DNA of 64,000 nucleotides, taken from positions 372,001 to 436,000 of the forward strand of contig NZ_CP028901.1 of the NCBI RefSeq assembly GCF_003058465.1. Direction: 5' to 3'. This document shows positions 1 to 8,982 of the stretch, one piece after another. The notes under the pieces are model-generated. The model made no database searches, was not told the origin of the DNA, and worked only from the letters and a program-made list of their open reading frames with translations. The DNA comes from Orrella marina (GTDB taxonomy: Bacteria > Pseudomonadota > Gammaproteobacteria > Burkholderiales > Burkholderiaceae_B). A program made the translations under genes and the position numbers. Numbering within the stretch: the stretch's first letter is position 1; each line of letters starts with the position of its first letter.

Positions 1-2
1 AC

Positions 3-1532
3 GATCGTCTGCTGCCGCAGGATATCTGTCAGACTGCAACGTTCAGGCACTGGTTCGGCCGTCTGCCCAAAGAAGACTCCCGCAAGTGGCTGCTCTCCCG
101 GGATGATCTGATGCAGCACGAAGCCGCAGGCATCACCACCGATGTATTCCCCAAGTCGATTGACTGGCAAGGTACCCGGTTGCGTCTGGACTATCACTTC
201 GAACCAGGTTCCCCAAAAGATGGTGTGACGCTGACAGTGCCGCTGATGCTGCTGAACCAGATTCAGTCTTCCCGCTGGGAGTGGCTGGTGCCGGGGATGC
301 TCAAGGAGAAGGTCCAGTGGCTGGTGAAGTCGCTTCCGCAGCGCCTGCGCAAGCACTGCGTTCCGGTGCCCGACTACGCCGCGGCTTTTTATGATCGCTG
401 GTTTGACCGGCTCGACGATCCGGGTATCAGTCTGATACAGGCCATCATTGACGATATGAATAGCCAGTTTCGTGTCAGGGTGCAGGCGTCAGAATTCCGG
501 GCTGACACATTGCCTGCGCATCTGTTCATGATCTTCAAAGTTGTTGATCAGGACGGGCGGATGCTGCGTGCGGGACGGAATCTGTCACAGATCCGCTCCG
601 AGCTCAGTGAGCAGGCGCAGCAGACGTTTCAGGAAATGGCGGCTGCAGGCGACGCCGTCCAGGCAAATTTGCCTGCTGAGCAGATCACTGACTGGGCATT
701 TGGCGAGCTGCCTGAAATCATGGAAATCCGGCGTGGCCGCAACAGTGTGATTGGGTACCCGGCGCTGGTTGACGAGGGGAGTCACTGCCGGATCGATGTG
801 TTTGATGATCCCCAGCAGGCGCAGCGAGTGCATCGCGACGGACTGATCCGTTTGCTCAGACTGTCACTCAAGGACCGAGTCAAGTATCTGGAGAAGAATA
901 TTCCGCAGGCCCTCAGGCTGGGCGTGCTGTACATGCCTCTGGGGACCTGGGAGTCGTTGCGGGACCAGATTGTTGATGTGGCGCTTGAGCGCAGTGCGTT
1001 CGGGCAAGGCGTGCCGGACAAACAGCAGGATTTTGAGCAGGCGTGTGCACACGCCAGGGAACGCGTTGGTCTGCTTGCCCAGGAGATCGCCCGTCTGGTA
1101 CTTGAAATTCTGGAGTTGCTGGCATCGATTCACAAGAAATTACCCGCATTCAAACCATATGCACAGGCGCACCGGGATATCGAGTCTCAACTTGCACAAC
1201 TGGTCGGCCCACGGTTTGTTCGCGAGACGCCTTATGACAATCTGATTCATCTGCCGCGGTATTTGCAGGCGGTGCTGGTGCGTCTGGACGGGATGCGAAA
1301 CGACCCGCAGCGGGATCAGACCAAGATGGGTGAGATGGCGCCGTTGATTGCAAACTATCAACGTGCCCGGCAGGCGATGCAGTCCCAGGGCCATTCCCAG
1401 GACCCTGGGCTGGAATCGTTCGGATGGATGCTTCAGGAGTTACGGGTTGCACTGTTTGCACAGCGCCTGCGCACTCCTGCGCCCGTCTCGGTCAAGCGAC
1501 TGCACAAAGCATGGGAGGCACTGCAGCGCTGA
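3..1532 (+). CDS. hrpA: ATP-dependent RNA helicase HrpA, C-terminal part (5' end outside window)
   Basis: The reading frame is open from the first bases of the window, so this is the 3' part of a gene that starts upstream, and the ATG at 111 is internal. The product matches the C-terminal region of HrpA-type DEAH-box RNA helicases (DUF3418 region), with the typical stretches VFPKSIDWQGTRLRLDYHFEPG and YAAAFYDRWF read in short pieces. The helicase motifs themselves lie outside the window. Known family role: 3'-5' RNA helicase involved in mRNA handling and rescue of stalled or collided ribosomes. The C-terminus looks complete. It is convergent with the lpxO-like gene, with about 130 bp between them. 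That gap holds an imperfect hairpin (about 1573-1612) that could end transcription. Confidence 0.9.
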   Translation, partial: DRLLPQDICQTATFRHWFGRLPKEDSRKWLLSRDDLMQHEAAGITTDVFPKSIDWQGTRLRLDYHFEPGSPKDGVTLTVPLMLLNQIQSSRWEWLVPGMLKEKVQWLVKSLPQRLRKHCVPVPDYAAAFYDRWFDRLDDPGISLIQAIIDDMNSQFRVRVQASEFRADTLPAHLFMIFKVVDQDGRMLRAGRNLSQIRSELSEQAQQTFQEMAAAGDAVQANLPAEQITDWAFGELPEIMEIRRGRNSVIGYPALVDEGSHCRIDVFDDPQQAQRVHRDGLIRLLRLSLKDRVKYLEKNIPQALRLGVLYMPLGTWESLRDQIVDVALERSAFGQGVPDKQQDFEQACAHARERVGLLAQEIARLVLEILELLASIHKKLPAFKPYAQAHRDIESQLAQLVGPRFVRETPYDNLIHLPRYLQAVLVRLDGMRNDPQRDQTKMGEMAPLIANYQRARQAMQSQGHSQDPGLESFGWMLQELRVALFAQRLRTPAPVSVKRLHKAWEALQR

Positions 1533-1665
1533 TCAGCAAAAGTCGCCTGATCAATTACCCTGCACCCATTTGCCCCTCTCCTCAGAGCGCCCAAGCGCCA
1601 GGAGAAAGGGGTGGACCAGGGGCAGGCAAGAGCGCAAAAGGATGCGTGCAAACGATGCGGTCAAA

Positions 1666-2559
1666 TCAGATTGCAAGGAATAGCAGAATGGCCAGGACGA
1701 TCAGGGCAACTTTGGTTGCCTTGTAGAGCGGGCGGTTGGCTGCCTTGAAGGCTTTCCGCTTCTGGTCGATGACCCAGTGCCAGTGAGTCAGTCGGTTGAT
1801 GAATCCGGTCTGATCCGAGTCGGCATTAGGGGAACTGGCTGCGGACATGAAAATCCGCCCGAACCAGTAGTTGACTTTTTCAGCCCAGCGCCAGATCAAT
1901 GGTCTCTCGATGTCACAAAACAGGATGATGCGGTTGGTTTCAGACTTGTTGTACGCATCGTGCACGTAGGTCTCGTCAAAAATCACCCCTTCACCGTCAT
2001 GCCAGACGTGGCGAATCCCGTCCACGTCGATGTAGCAACGGTCGTCGTTCGGCGTGGACAGCCCGAGGTGGTAGCGCAGCGAACCGGCATACGGATCACG
2101 GTGCGGATTGAGCTTGCCACCCGGGGGGAGCTCGGCAAACATGGCTGCCTTGACGCAAGGGATGCGGTTGAGCAACTCCACCGTTTTGGGGCACAGCTCC
2201 TCGGCCGAAGGATGCTTGGCGTCGTACCACTTGAGATAGAAGCGCTTCCAGCCGTACTTGAAAAACGAGTTGAATCCGATATCGTTGTGCTTGTCCGGTG
2301 CCTTGATTTCGGCTTGCAGCGCCAGCGCTTCATCACGAATGGTTTCCCAGTTGTCCTGCAGCAGTTGCAGCTCCGGGATGCGTGACAGCGGTACGTATGG
2401 CGTGGTGGGCACGCGAGAGGTGAGCACCATGAAGGCGTTGATCGGGGCGAGAATGATGGAGTGATCCAGCAACTGGCGTTTCAATGGAAGGCGGACGACG
2501 CCTCTGTAATGGGCAAACAGGATGGACCCGAGCCACGCAAACAATATCAGCCACTTCAT
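1666..2559 (-). CDS. lpxO: Aspartyl/asparaginyl beta-hydroxylase family, LpxO-like lipid A hydroxylase
   Basis: A protein of about 297 aa with an N-terminal hydrophobic segment right after the start (MKWLILFAWLGSILF) and a C-terminal hydrophobic tail (VALIVLAILLFLAI), consistent with an inner-membrane enzyme. The centre carries the Fe(II)/2-oxoglutarate dioxygenase motif HRDPYAGSLRYHLGLSTP, followed downstream by ETYVHDAYN and ETNRIILFCD, which supply the iron-binding His and the 2-oxoglutarate Arg. LpxO proteins 2-hydroxylate the secondary acyl chain of lipid A. The frame could extend to a TTG at 2586, but I prefer the ATG at 2559: it begins the membrane anchor and has AAGGAG upstream. Divergent from dnaE with only about 35 bp between starts. 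The specific lipid A substrate is inferred from the family; a related aspartyl hydroxylase is the alternative. Confidence 0.85.
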   Translation of the reverse strand: MKWLILFAWLGSILFAHYRGVVRLPLKRQLLDHSIILAPINAFMVLTSRVPTTPYVPLSRIPELQLLQDNWETIRDEALALQAEIKAPDKHNDIGFNSFFKYGWKRFYLKWYDAKHPSAEELCPKTVELLNRIPCVKAAMFAELPPGGKLNPHRDPYAGSLRYHLGLSTPNDDRCYIDVDGIRHVWHDGEGVIFDETYVHDAYNKSETNRIILFCDIERPLIWRWAEKVNYWFGRIFMSAASSPNADSDQTGFINRLTHWHWVIDQKRKAFKAANRPLYKATKVALIVLAILLFLAI

Positions 2560-2594
2560 AATCTCAATCCGACTCCTTGAGTACAATCTCCACT

Positions 2595-5500
2595 ATGGCT
2601 GAAGATCTGCACTCCCCAACATTTGTACACCTGCGCGTGCACTCGGAATATTCCGTGGTGGACGGCATCGTGCGTATTCCCGAACTGGTTTCCAGAGCCC
2701 GAGAACTGGCTCAACCTGCCGTTGCACTGACCGATCTGGGCAATGTCTTCGGGTTGATCAAGTTCTACAAGGCAGCGCGGGGCGCCGGCTTGAAACCTAT
2801 CGCAGGCAGTGATGTCTGGGTGACAAACGACAGCGATCGGGACAAGCCATTCCGTATTCTACTTCTGGTTGCCAGTCATGAAGGGTATCGCAGTCTGTGC
2901 GAGATATTGACACAGGCCTGGCTGAGCAATTCGCATGGTGGACGGGCCGAGGTCAGGCGCGAGTGGATCGAGCAGAGCGAGGGGTTGATTGTCCTGTCCG
3001 GAGCGCGCCTTGGCGACGTGGGCCAGAGCCTTCTGGCCGGAAACGCGGACGCGGCGCGCAAGCTGGCTCTTGCCTGGCGCGAATCGCTGGGTGACCGGTA
3101 CTTTCTGGAGCTGCAGCGCACCGAGAACGATGAGGACTGGAGTTGCACGCAGGCTACGCTGGAACTGGCCGAATCCCTGGACGTACCCGTGGTGGCGACC
3201 CATCCGGTGCAGTTTCTCAAACCCGAGGATTACTACGCACACGAGGCGAGGGTTTGTATTTCGGAAGGAGAGATACTGACTAACCCGAAGCGCAATCGTC
3301 GTTTTACGGCCGATCAGTATTTCAAGAGCAGTCAGGAGATGGCTGAACTGTATGCCGATGTGCCGTCAGCTGTGCAGAACACGCTCGCCATCGCGATGCG
3401 TTGCAACCTGACTCTTACCCTCGGGCAACCCAGACTGCCAGAGTTTCCGACTCCACCGGGTCTGACGATCGATCAATATCTGGTGCAACTGTCTGAAGAG
3501 GGCCTCGCCAGGCGTCTGGAGCAGCTTTATCCCCATCCTGAAGAGCGGGTGGCACAAGCGCCCAAGTATCAGGAGCGACTGGAGTGGGAATGCAAGACCA
3601 TCATCCAGATGGGATTCTCCGGCTACTTTCTGATCGTTCAGGATTTTATTAACTGGGGCAAGAGCAACGGTGTGCCAGTTGGACCTGGCCGGGGTTCAGG
3701 AGCGGGTTCGCTGGTTGCGTATTCGCTCGGCATCACCGATCTGGATCCGATTCGCTATGACTTGCTGTTTGAGCGGTTTCTGAATCCGGAACGGGTTTCG
3801 ATGCCTGACTTCGATATCGACTTCTGTCAGGATAATCGTGAACGGGTCATTGAGTATGTGAAGCAGAAGTACGGGCGTGAGGCGGTGAGCCAGATTGCAA
3901 CCTTTGGCACACTCGGGGCCAAGGCGGTGGTGCGCGATGCCGGTCGCGTGCTGGATATGCCCTACATGCTGTGTGACGGACTGTCCAAGCTGATTCCGTT
4001 CAACCCGGCCGACCCCTGGTCTCTGGAGCGCGCGCTCGAACACGAACCGACTTTCAAGGCCCGTTATGACAAGGAAGAAGAGGTTCGCGCGCTGATTGAT
4101 CTGGCGCGCCCACTGGAGGGGCTGACTCGCAACATCGGCATGCACGCCGGAGGCGTGCTCATTGCACCCGGCAAACTGACCGATTTTTGTCCGTTGTACT
4201 GCCAGCCGGGTCAGGACGGCAGTGCAGTGTCCCAGTTCGACAAGGACGATGTGGAAGCGGCCGGCCTGGTCAAGTTCGACTTTCTGGGGCTGCGAAACCT
4301 GACCATTCTGGACTGGGCCGTGCGATACGTGCGCCGTTTCAACCCGGGGATGGCCGAGTTCGACATCATGTCTCTGACGCTGGATGATCCGCAGGTGTAC
4401 CGGCTGCTGTCCGAAGGCAACACCACGGCCGTGTTCCAGCTGGAATCGCGGGGGATGAAGGAGCTTTTGAAGAACCTTCGGCCCACCACCTTCGAAGATG
4501 TGATTGCTGTGCTCGCGCTCTTTCGCCCGGGGCCGCTGGAGTCGGGCATGGTGCTCGACTTTGTGGCACGTAAGCATGGCAAGGCCACTGTCGATTATTT
4601 CCATCCTGATCTCGAGTCAACACTACGCAGCACCTATGGCGTTATTGTTTATCAGGAACAGGTGATGCTGATCTCCCAGATCATCGGGGGATACTCTCTT
4701 GGTAGCGCTGACTTGCTGCGCCGGGCGATGGGCAAGAAGAAGCCCGAAGAGATGGCCAAACAGCGCGAACTGTTCGAGGAAGGGGCCAGGAAAAAGGGAC
4801 ACGATCCGCAACTGGCGGTCAAGCTGTTCGATCTCATGGAAAAGTTTGCGGGGTATGGCTTTAACAAGTCGCACTCCGCGGCCTACGCGCTGATCGCCTA
4901 TCACACCGCCTGGCTCAAGGCGCATCATCCAGCCGAGTTTCTGGCGGCAACCCTGTCGTCCGATATGGATGACACCGATAAGGTGCAGGCCTTCTGGCGC
5001 GATTGCCAGGCCAATAACGTGCTGGTTCTGCCACCGGATATCAATGCATCGGGCTACCGTTTCGAGCCGGTTCATGATGAAGTCAGTGCGAAGGGCAGAC
5101 CGCCGCGCACGATTCGCTACGGTCTGGGGGCGATCAAAGGGGTCGGGCAGGCCGCCATTGAAGACATGGTGGCTGAGCGGGATCGCCAGGGACCGTATCA
5201 GTCATTGTTCGATTTCTGCCGACGAATCAACCGGCAAGTGGTCAACCGTCGTAGTGTCGAGGCCATGATTCGTGCAGGTGCGTTCGATTCGGTTGAACCG
5301 AACCGCGCAGCGCTACTTGCCTCATTGCCAATGGCCATGGAAGCGGCTGAGCAGATGGCAAGAACCGCTGCGCAGGCGTCGCTTTTCGGGGACGACACCG
5401 ATGAACTGGTCGCGGTTGAACTCGCAAGCGTTGCGCCGTGGGATCTGCGTGAGAAGCTCTCCCAGGAAAAGACAGCGCTGGGATTTTTCTTCAGCGGGCA

Positions 5501-6077
5501 TTTATTCGATTTCTGGAAAGAAGAGGTGCGTCGCGTGGTTCCGCGCCCTCTGAGCCAGGTGATGCCTTCAAAAGAGATCCAGTGGCTTGCGGGCACCATT
5601 GCTGGACTCAGAACGCAGATGACGCGTCGCGGAAAAATGCTGATTGCGACCATCGATGATGGGACGGCCCAGATCGAAATTACGTTGTATAACGAGCTTT
5701 ATGAGGCCAATCGCAGCTGGCTGCGTGAGGACACGCTGCTGATCCTGACCGGGAAAGTATCCAACGACGATTACTCAGGTGGCATGCGAGTCAACGTGGA
5801 AGATCTTTACAGTCTTCAGGCAATGCGTCAGGCGCGGGCGAGGGCATTGAGTATCCGGTTCAACGGCAATGCAGATGCAACCAGGCTCGCGCAGGTGCTT
5901 GAGCCTTATCGACTTGCGCCGGAGTTTGACGGGACTCCCGTCGAAGTGTTTTACGAATCTGATGTGGCAAGCTGCATGCTCAAGCTTGGAGATGACTGGC
6001 GCGTGAGCCTGCCAGACGAATTGATGAAACAACTGGCGCAGTGGGTGGATGCGAGCTCGATACAGATCCGTTATTGA
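2595..6077 (+). CDS. dnaE: DNA polymerase III subunit alpha
   Basis: About 1160 aa, the normal size for a proteobacterial replicative polymerase of the DnaE1 type. The N-terminus has the PHP domain (HLRVHSEYSVVDG). The polymerase core has the catalytic acidic motif PDFDIDFCQD near residue 405 and GPGRGSGAGSLVAY just before it. A helix-hairpin-helix region (GLGAIKGVGQAAIEDM) follows. The C-terminal OB-fold begins around WLAGTIAGLRTQMTRRGKM. It catalyses chromosomal DNA synthesis in the Pol III holoenzyme; proofreading is by a separate epsilon subunit. A TTG at 2577 would add six residues (MSTIST), but the ATG at 2595 (MAEDLHSP) is the likelier start. The 3' end overlaps the next gene by 29 bp. 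Intact, no oddities seen. Confidence 0.97.
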   Translation: MAEDLHSPTFVHLRVHSEYSVVDGIVRIPELVSRARELAQPAVALTDLGNVFGLIKFYKAARGAGLKPIAGSDVWVTNDSDRDKPFRILLLVASHEGYRSLCEILTQAWLSNSHGGRAEVRREWIEQSEGLIVLSGARLGDVGQSLLAGNADAARKLALAWRESLGDRYFLELQRTENDEDWSCTQATLELAESLDVPVVATHPVQFLKPEDYYAHEARVCISEGEILTNPKRNRRFTADQYFKSSQEMAELYADVPSAVQNTLAIAMRCNLTLTLGQPRLPEFPTPPGLTIDQYLVQLSEEGLARRLEQLYPHPEERVAQAPKYQERLEWECKTIIQMGFSGYFLIVQDFINWGKSNGVPVGPGRGSGAGSLVAYSLGITDLDPIRYDLLFERFLNPERVSMPDFDIDFCQDNRERVIEYVKQKYGREAVSQIATFGTLGAKAVVRDAGRVLDMPYMLCDGLSKLIPFNPADPWSLERALEHEPTFKARYDKEEEVRALIDLARPLEGLTRNIGMHAGGVLIAPGKLTDFCPLYCQPGQDGSAVSQFDKDDVEAAGLVKFDFLGLRNLTILDWAVRYVRRFNPGMAEFDIMSLTLDDPQVYRLLSEGNTTAVFQLESRGMKELLKNLRPTTFEDVIAVLALFRPGPLESGMVLDFVARKHGKATVDYFHPDLESTLRSTYGVIVYQEQVMLISQIIGGYSLGSADLLRRAMGKKKPEEMAKQRELFEEGARKKGHDPQLAVKLFDLMEKFAGYGFNKSHSAAYALIAYHTAWLKAHHPAEFLAATLSSDMDDTDKVQAFWRDCQANNVLVLPPDINASGYRFEPVHDEVSAKGRPPRTIRYGLGAIKGVGQAAIEDMVAERDRQGPYQSLFDFCRRINRQVVNRRSVEAMIRAGAFDSVEPNRAALLASLPMAMEAAEQMARTAAQASLFGDDTDELVAVELASVAPWDLREKLSQEKTALGFFFSGHLFDFWKEEVRRVVPRPLSQVMPSKEIQWLAGTIAGLRTQMTRRGKMLIATIDDGTAQIEITLYNELYEANRSWLREDTLLILTGKVSNDDYSGGMRVNVEDLYSLQAMRQARARALSIRFNGNADATRLAQVLEPYRLAPEFDGTPVEVFYESDVASCMLKLGDDWRVSLPDELMKQLAQWVDASSIQIRY

Positions 6078-7137
6078 AAAGGTCAGACGCGCGCGCGACA
6101 CCTTCAGAAGCCGGGTGACCCGCGGGTTGCTTGACCGGCCTCCTCAAATGCACGACAACCTTGTAGATCAGGTTGTGTTTGTGCGCTGGGACGGCAAGCT
6201 AGGTGACAGTATTGTGCTGTCCTGGATTTATCGGGAGATCAGACGCGCGCGGCCAGAACTCAAAGTCACTGTGCTGACCCACGTGGCACTCGCAAAAATG
6301 CACAGAGAAGATTTTGGGGTTGAGGATGTCATCATCAGCTCCAAGCGTCCAGGGTTTCTGGAGGTCTTGCGTCTGTCGCGCAAGATTCGACACGCTCGTT
6401 ATGTTGTGCACCTGACCGAGCAGTTCAAACCCAGAGATTTCTGGTTCATCCGCTGCGTCGCACCTGGTGAAGTGGTCGGGCTCGATGACTCGGTCCAGTC
6501 CGTCAGCTTCAAACTCGGCAAGCGCGTGCAAGCCGAACACGTCAGCCGCAAACTGTTGCCCTGGTTCAAATCGATTGGCATCACACCTGAGAACATGCAG
6601 TACGTGATTCCTTTCAATGCTGACATTCAGACGCAAGTGAAGCAGAGCTGGCCGGCTGGTGCGGTGACCGGATTTTGTCCGCTTGGAGCCGGTTGGGATC
6701 GACGAATGTCAGACGAGTTCGCGAAAAAGTTGATCCGCATCATTCGTCAGGTAAGTGGTCATTCAGTCGTTTTGCTGGTCGCAGCCGCCGAACGTAGCCG
6801 CATGCGTAAGTTACTCGACGATCTTGCGGATGACAAAGTCTACCTGCCTGAGTCTGGCGATGGTGTCGACTTTCTGTTTGCGCGCATACGCCAGAGCGAC
6901 TTCATCGTGACGGTGGATACTGCTACCGTTCACATAGCCAGTGGGTTGTCAAAGCCACAGATCTGTCTTTACAACCCGGATACGCCCACTGTTCTGAAAT
7001 ATCGGGAGTGGAATCCGAACTCGAGCAAGGCGATCACTTTGTTTGCGCCGACAGTCAAACCGCAGCATATTGATGCCGTCAGACTGGAGGCGTTCACTGA
7101 GGCATACATTCAACTGGTTTCTTCGGGTTCCGATTGA
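6049..7137 (+). CDS. Glycosyltransferase family 9 (heptosyltransferase-like)
   Basis: A 362-aa protein resembling family 9 glycosyltransferases, which add heptose or related sugars to the LPS core. The N-terminal Rossmann-like half has the FVRWDGKLGDSIVLSWIYRE motif (general form (I/V)R...GD...). The C-terminal half has the donor-binding pattern SDFIVTVDTATVHIASGL followed by ICLYNPDTP. The ATG lies inside the end of dnaE, so the two genes overlap by 29 bp in different frames and are probably cotranscribed and translationally coupled. Linkage to dnaE is unlikely to be functional; nearby lpxO, O-antigen ligase and msbA point to surface polysaccharide or LPS. The exact sugar and acceptor cannot be told from sequence. 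Confidence 0.8.
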   Translation: MRARYRSVIEKVRRARDTFRSRVTRGLLDRPPQMHDNLVDQVVFVRWDGKLGDSIVLSWIYREIRRARPELKVTVLTHVALAKMHREDFGVEDVIISSKRPGFLEVLRLSRKIRHARYVVHLTEQFKPRDFWFIRCVAPGEVVGLDDSVQSVSFKLGKRVQAEHVSRKLLPWFKSIGITPENMQYVIPFNADIQTQVKQSWPAGAVTGFCPLGAGWDRRMSDEFAKKLIRIIRQVSGHSVVLLVAAAERSRMRKLLDDLADDKVYLPESGDGVDFLFARIRQSDFIVTVDTATVHIASGLSKPQICLYNPDTPTVLKYREWNPNSSKAITLFAPTVKPQHIDAVRLEAFTEAYIQLVSSGSD

Positions 7138-7184
7138 TGTTCACACGGGCCGTCACTGTGTTTGGCGGACTGATCGGCCTGAAG

Positions 7185-7235
7185 ACAGGTGCTGAACCAT
7201 CCCCTGGCTAAAGCCAGGGGGTTCTGAAGGCGTGC
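7185..7235 (-). repeat. IS200/IS605-like end hairpin, copy 1
   Basis: The plus strand reads CCCCTGGCTAAAGCCAGGGG within a larger segment. Read on the minus strand it gives CTTTAGCCAGGGGATGGTTCAG, close to the two plus-strand copies at about 58.7 and 62.1 kb (CTTTAGNCAT..GGGTGGTTCAG). Such hairpins are typical of the ends of IS200/IS605-family elements. No tnpA or tnpB coding sequence is attached here, so this is a remnant or a non-autonomous mini-element. A 74-codon minus-strand frame across it is probably not a gene. Confidence 0.5.
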
Positions 7236-7406
7236 GTGCGAGCCGGGACGGACTGTGCCCGTCTTGCATGGCATGCTTTGCCAGGAAGGCGCTATAGCAA
7301 TCCCGCTGCATGAACCAGCGACGCTGTCCGCTTTCGATGCGCCAAATCAGGCGGCAGTACCTGGTGCTCGACTTCATGGCTTCGTGCCGGTAAGAGTCCT
7401 GCTGTA

Positions 7407-8663
7407 TTAAAGGCAGTTATTTCCCTGCCTTGACCTGTGATCTGATGCGGTTGATGCCGACCCTGCCGACAGTGTCATGAAGAACACAAGAAAGAAGGGC
7501 GCGAAGTGCAGCATGATGTCATAGAACATGCCGACAATCAGAAAGTTCACCATCAGTAGCAGGCAAGCAAGAGGCCGCCTGTCAGCAGATGTCGCCTGTC
7601 TTGTACAGTGAACGCAAAAGCTGATCAGAAAGGCCAGTGCCAGGGCCGTCCAGATGATTCCCATCTTGGCGGTGGTGTCGAGATACATGTTGTGGAGATC
7701 ATTGCCGGGGTAGTTGAACTGGCGCAAGTAGTCTTTTTGCTGGTCGCTCAGTGCCTCTGTTCGTTCGAAAAATGCACGAACTTCATGAATGTGATTCTCA
7801 GGGCCAGACCCAAATACAAAGGTGATCGGGCTGTTCTCGAGTTTCTCCTGGTCATGGGCGAGTGCTAGTTGCCAAAGATTGATCCGGACCCAGTTGGAAT
7901 CATTGGTTCTGACTTCAAAGATCGACACTACCCTGGTCTCAAACGCATCAAAGGGACCTGGAAGTATCTGCCTGGCCGGCCAGTACAGAGCGATCAGTGC
8001 GATTGCAAGCCAAATCAGGGCTTTACGATGAGTCAGCAGCAAGAAGAGTCCAATCCCTCCGAACGCACCAATCCATGGGCCTCGGCTCGAACTCATGATC
8101 AGCATCAACACTGCCAGCAGGAGGTTTGCCACGAAAAAGATCTGCCAGCCGCGTGATTGTCGGTGAAAGGCAAATGGTGTGAGAAATGACACCAGGAAAC
8201 CGGTGATCACACCCCAGACGTCGACCGTCCATGTGCCGTTGACGCCAGCGCCATGCCACGGCCAGTCAATTACGCTGAAAGTCAGAATGCTCGCAATCCA
8301 GAATCCGATGAAGAGTCCGATCAGTCCTGCCTGGCGGTTTCGTTGCTGTGTGAACGCAACCAGCAGAGGTGGAACGAGCAGCATGAACATTGCCTTGCGT
8401 GCGTACAAAGAGACGTCCTCGTACAGTCCCGGGTAGATCCAGGTTGCTATCAGCCCGAAGACAAACAGGCTAACCGATGCCCAGCCAAGCCAGTTTCCAA
8501 AAATGGCATCCCGATAGTCTCGATCGGTCAAGAGCCTGGTCAATGCGTAAAACAGGATTGATCCGCTTGCAACATAGATGCCGGGTTTCCAGACGCAGAT
8601 CGAGAGTCCGAAAAGAAACAGCAAAAAAGCCTCAATGGAGTAATTCAGGTCCTGACGGGTCAT
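7407..8663 (-). CDS. O-antigen ligase family membrane protein
   Basis: A 418-aa polytopic membrane protein with about ten hydrophobic segments, beginning LNYSIEAFLLFLFGLSICVW. It has the Wzy_C/O-antigen ligase pattern: SSSRGPWIGAFGGIGLFLLL in the middle, then a long periplasmic loop of about 75 residues containing PGNDLHNMYLDTTAKMG, where the His and its surroundings match the family's catalytic loop. Members move undecaprenyl-linked glycans onto lipid A-core (WaaL) or onto proteins, or polymerise them (Wzy). With heptosyltransferase-like genes and msbA nearby, an LPS ligase role is the best guess, but ligase and polymerase cannot be separated from sequence alone. Transcribed opposite to the preceding glycosyltransferase gene. 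Confidence 0.8.
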   Translation of the reverse strand: MTRQDLNYSIEAFLLFLFGLSICVWKPGIYVASGSILFYALTRLLTDRDYRDAIFGNWLGWASVSLFVFGLIATWIYPGLYEDVSLYARKAMFMLLVPPLLVAFTQQRNRQAGLIGLFIGFWIASILTFSVIDWPWHGAGVNGTWTVDVWGVITGFLVSFLTPFAFHRQSRGWQIFFVANLLLAVLMLIMSSSRGPWIGAFGGIGLFLLLTHRKALIWLAIALIALYWPARQILPGPFDAFETRVVSIFEVRTNDSNWVRINLWQLALAHDQEKLENSPITFVFGSGPENHIHEVRAFFERTEALSDQQKDYLRQFNYPGNDLHNMYLDTTAKMGIIWTALALAFLISFCVHCTRQATSADRRPLACLLLMVNFLIVGMFYDIMLHFAPFFLVFFMTLSAGSASTASDHRSRQGNNCL

Positions 8664-8810
8664 AACGGTGTCTGCAAAATTAAGTCTGCGGCTTGAAACA
8701 ACAGGCCGGTGTCTGGCGCTCAGGGATTGTTTAAAACTTCACACAGTGTGGGATGTTCCAACCCGTTCACCTCTGAGGCAGTCTGGTCAGAAGCCGGTCC
8801 TCAGGCGAGC

Positions 8811-8876
8811 GGGTTATCTACGGGTTATGAGTGGATTATGAGTGGGTTATGAGTGGGTTATGAGTGGGTTATGGAA
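8811..8876. repeat. Six-copy 11-bp tandem repeat
   Basis: Units of 11 bp (GGGTTATGAGT) stand head to tail: 8811, 8822, 8833, 8844, 8855 and 8866. The second, fourth and fifth copies are identical; the first and last diverge in their last 3-4 bases, and the third has one substitution (GGATTATGAGT). The array lies in the 319-bp gap (8664-8982) between the O-antigen ligase-like gene and the DUF218 gene, upstream of the first and downstream of the second. Nothing else is recognisable in the gap. It could be a copy-number-variable spacer or a protein-binding array. Confidence 0.85.
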
Positions 8877-8982
8877 TGAGCCAGGAAAACAGCGCATCCT
8901 GCAACGCAACATGATCAGGACACCAAACTGTCTGACTCGGCCTGGGTTTTATGATTCCGGGTGGTCTTTATCCAGATGGATC

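Noticed and set aside
1777..2385. 202-codon plus-strand frame opposite the lpxO-like gene
   Set aside because: Antisense shadow of a gene with clear dioxygenase motifs.
3696..4604. 302-codon minus-strand frame inside dnaE
   Set aside because: Antisense shadow produced by GC-rich codon bias; dnaE motifs are on the plus strand.
7153..7377. 74-codon minus-strand frame
   Set aside because: It runs through the IS200-like hairpin and has no recognisable domain or ribosome site; composition looks non-coding.
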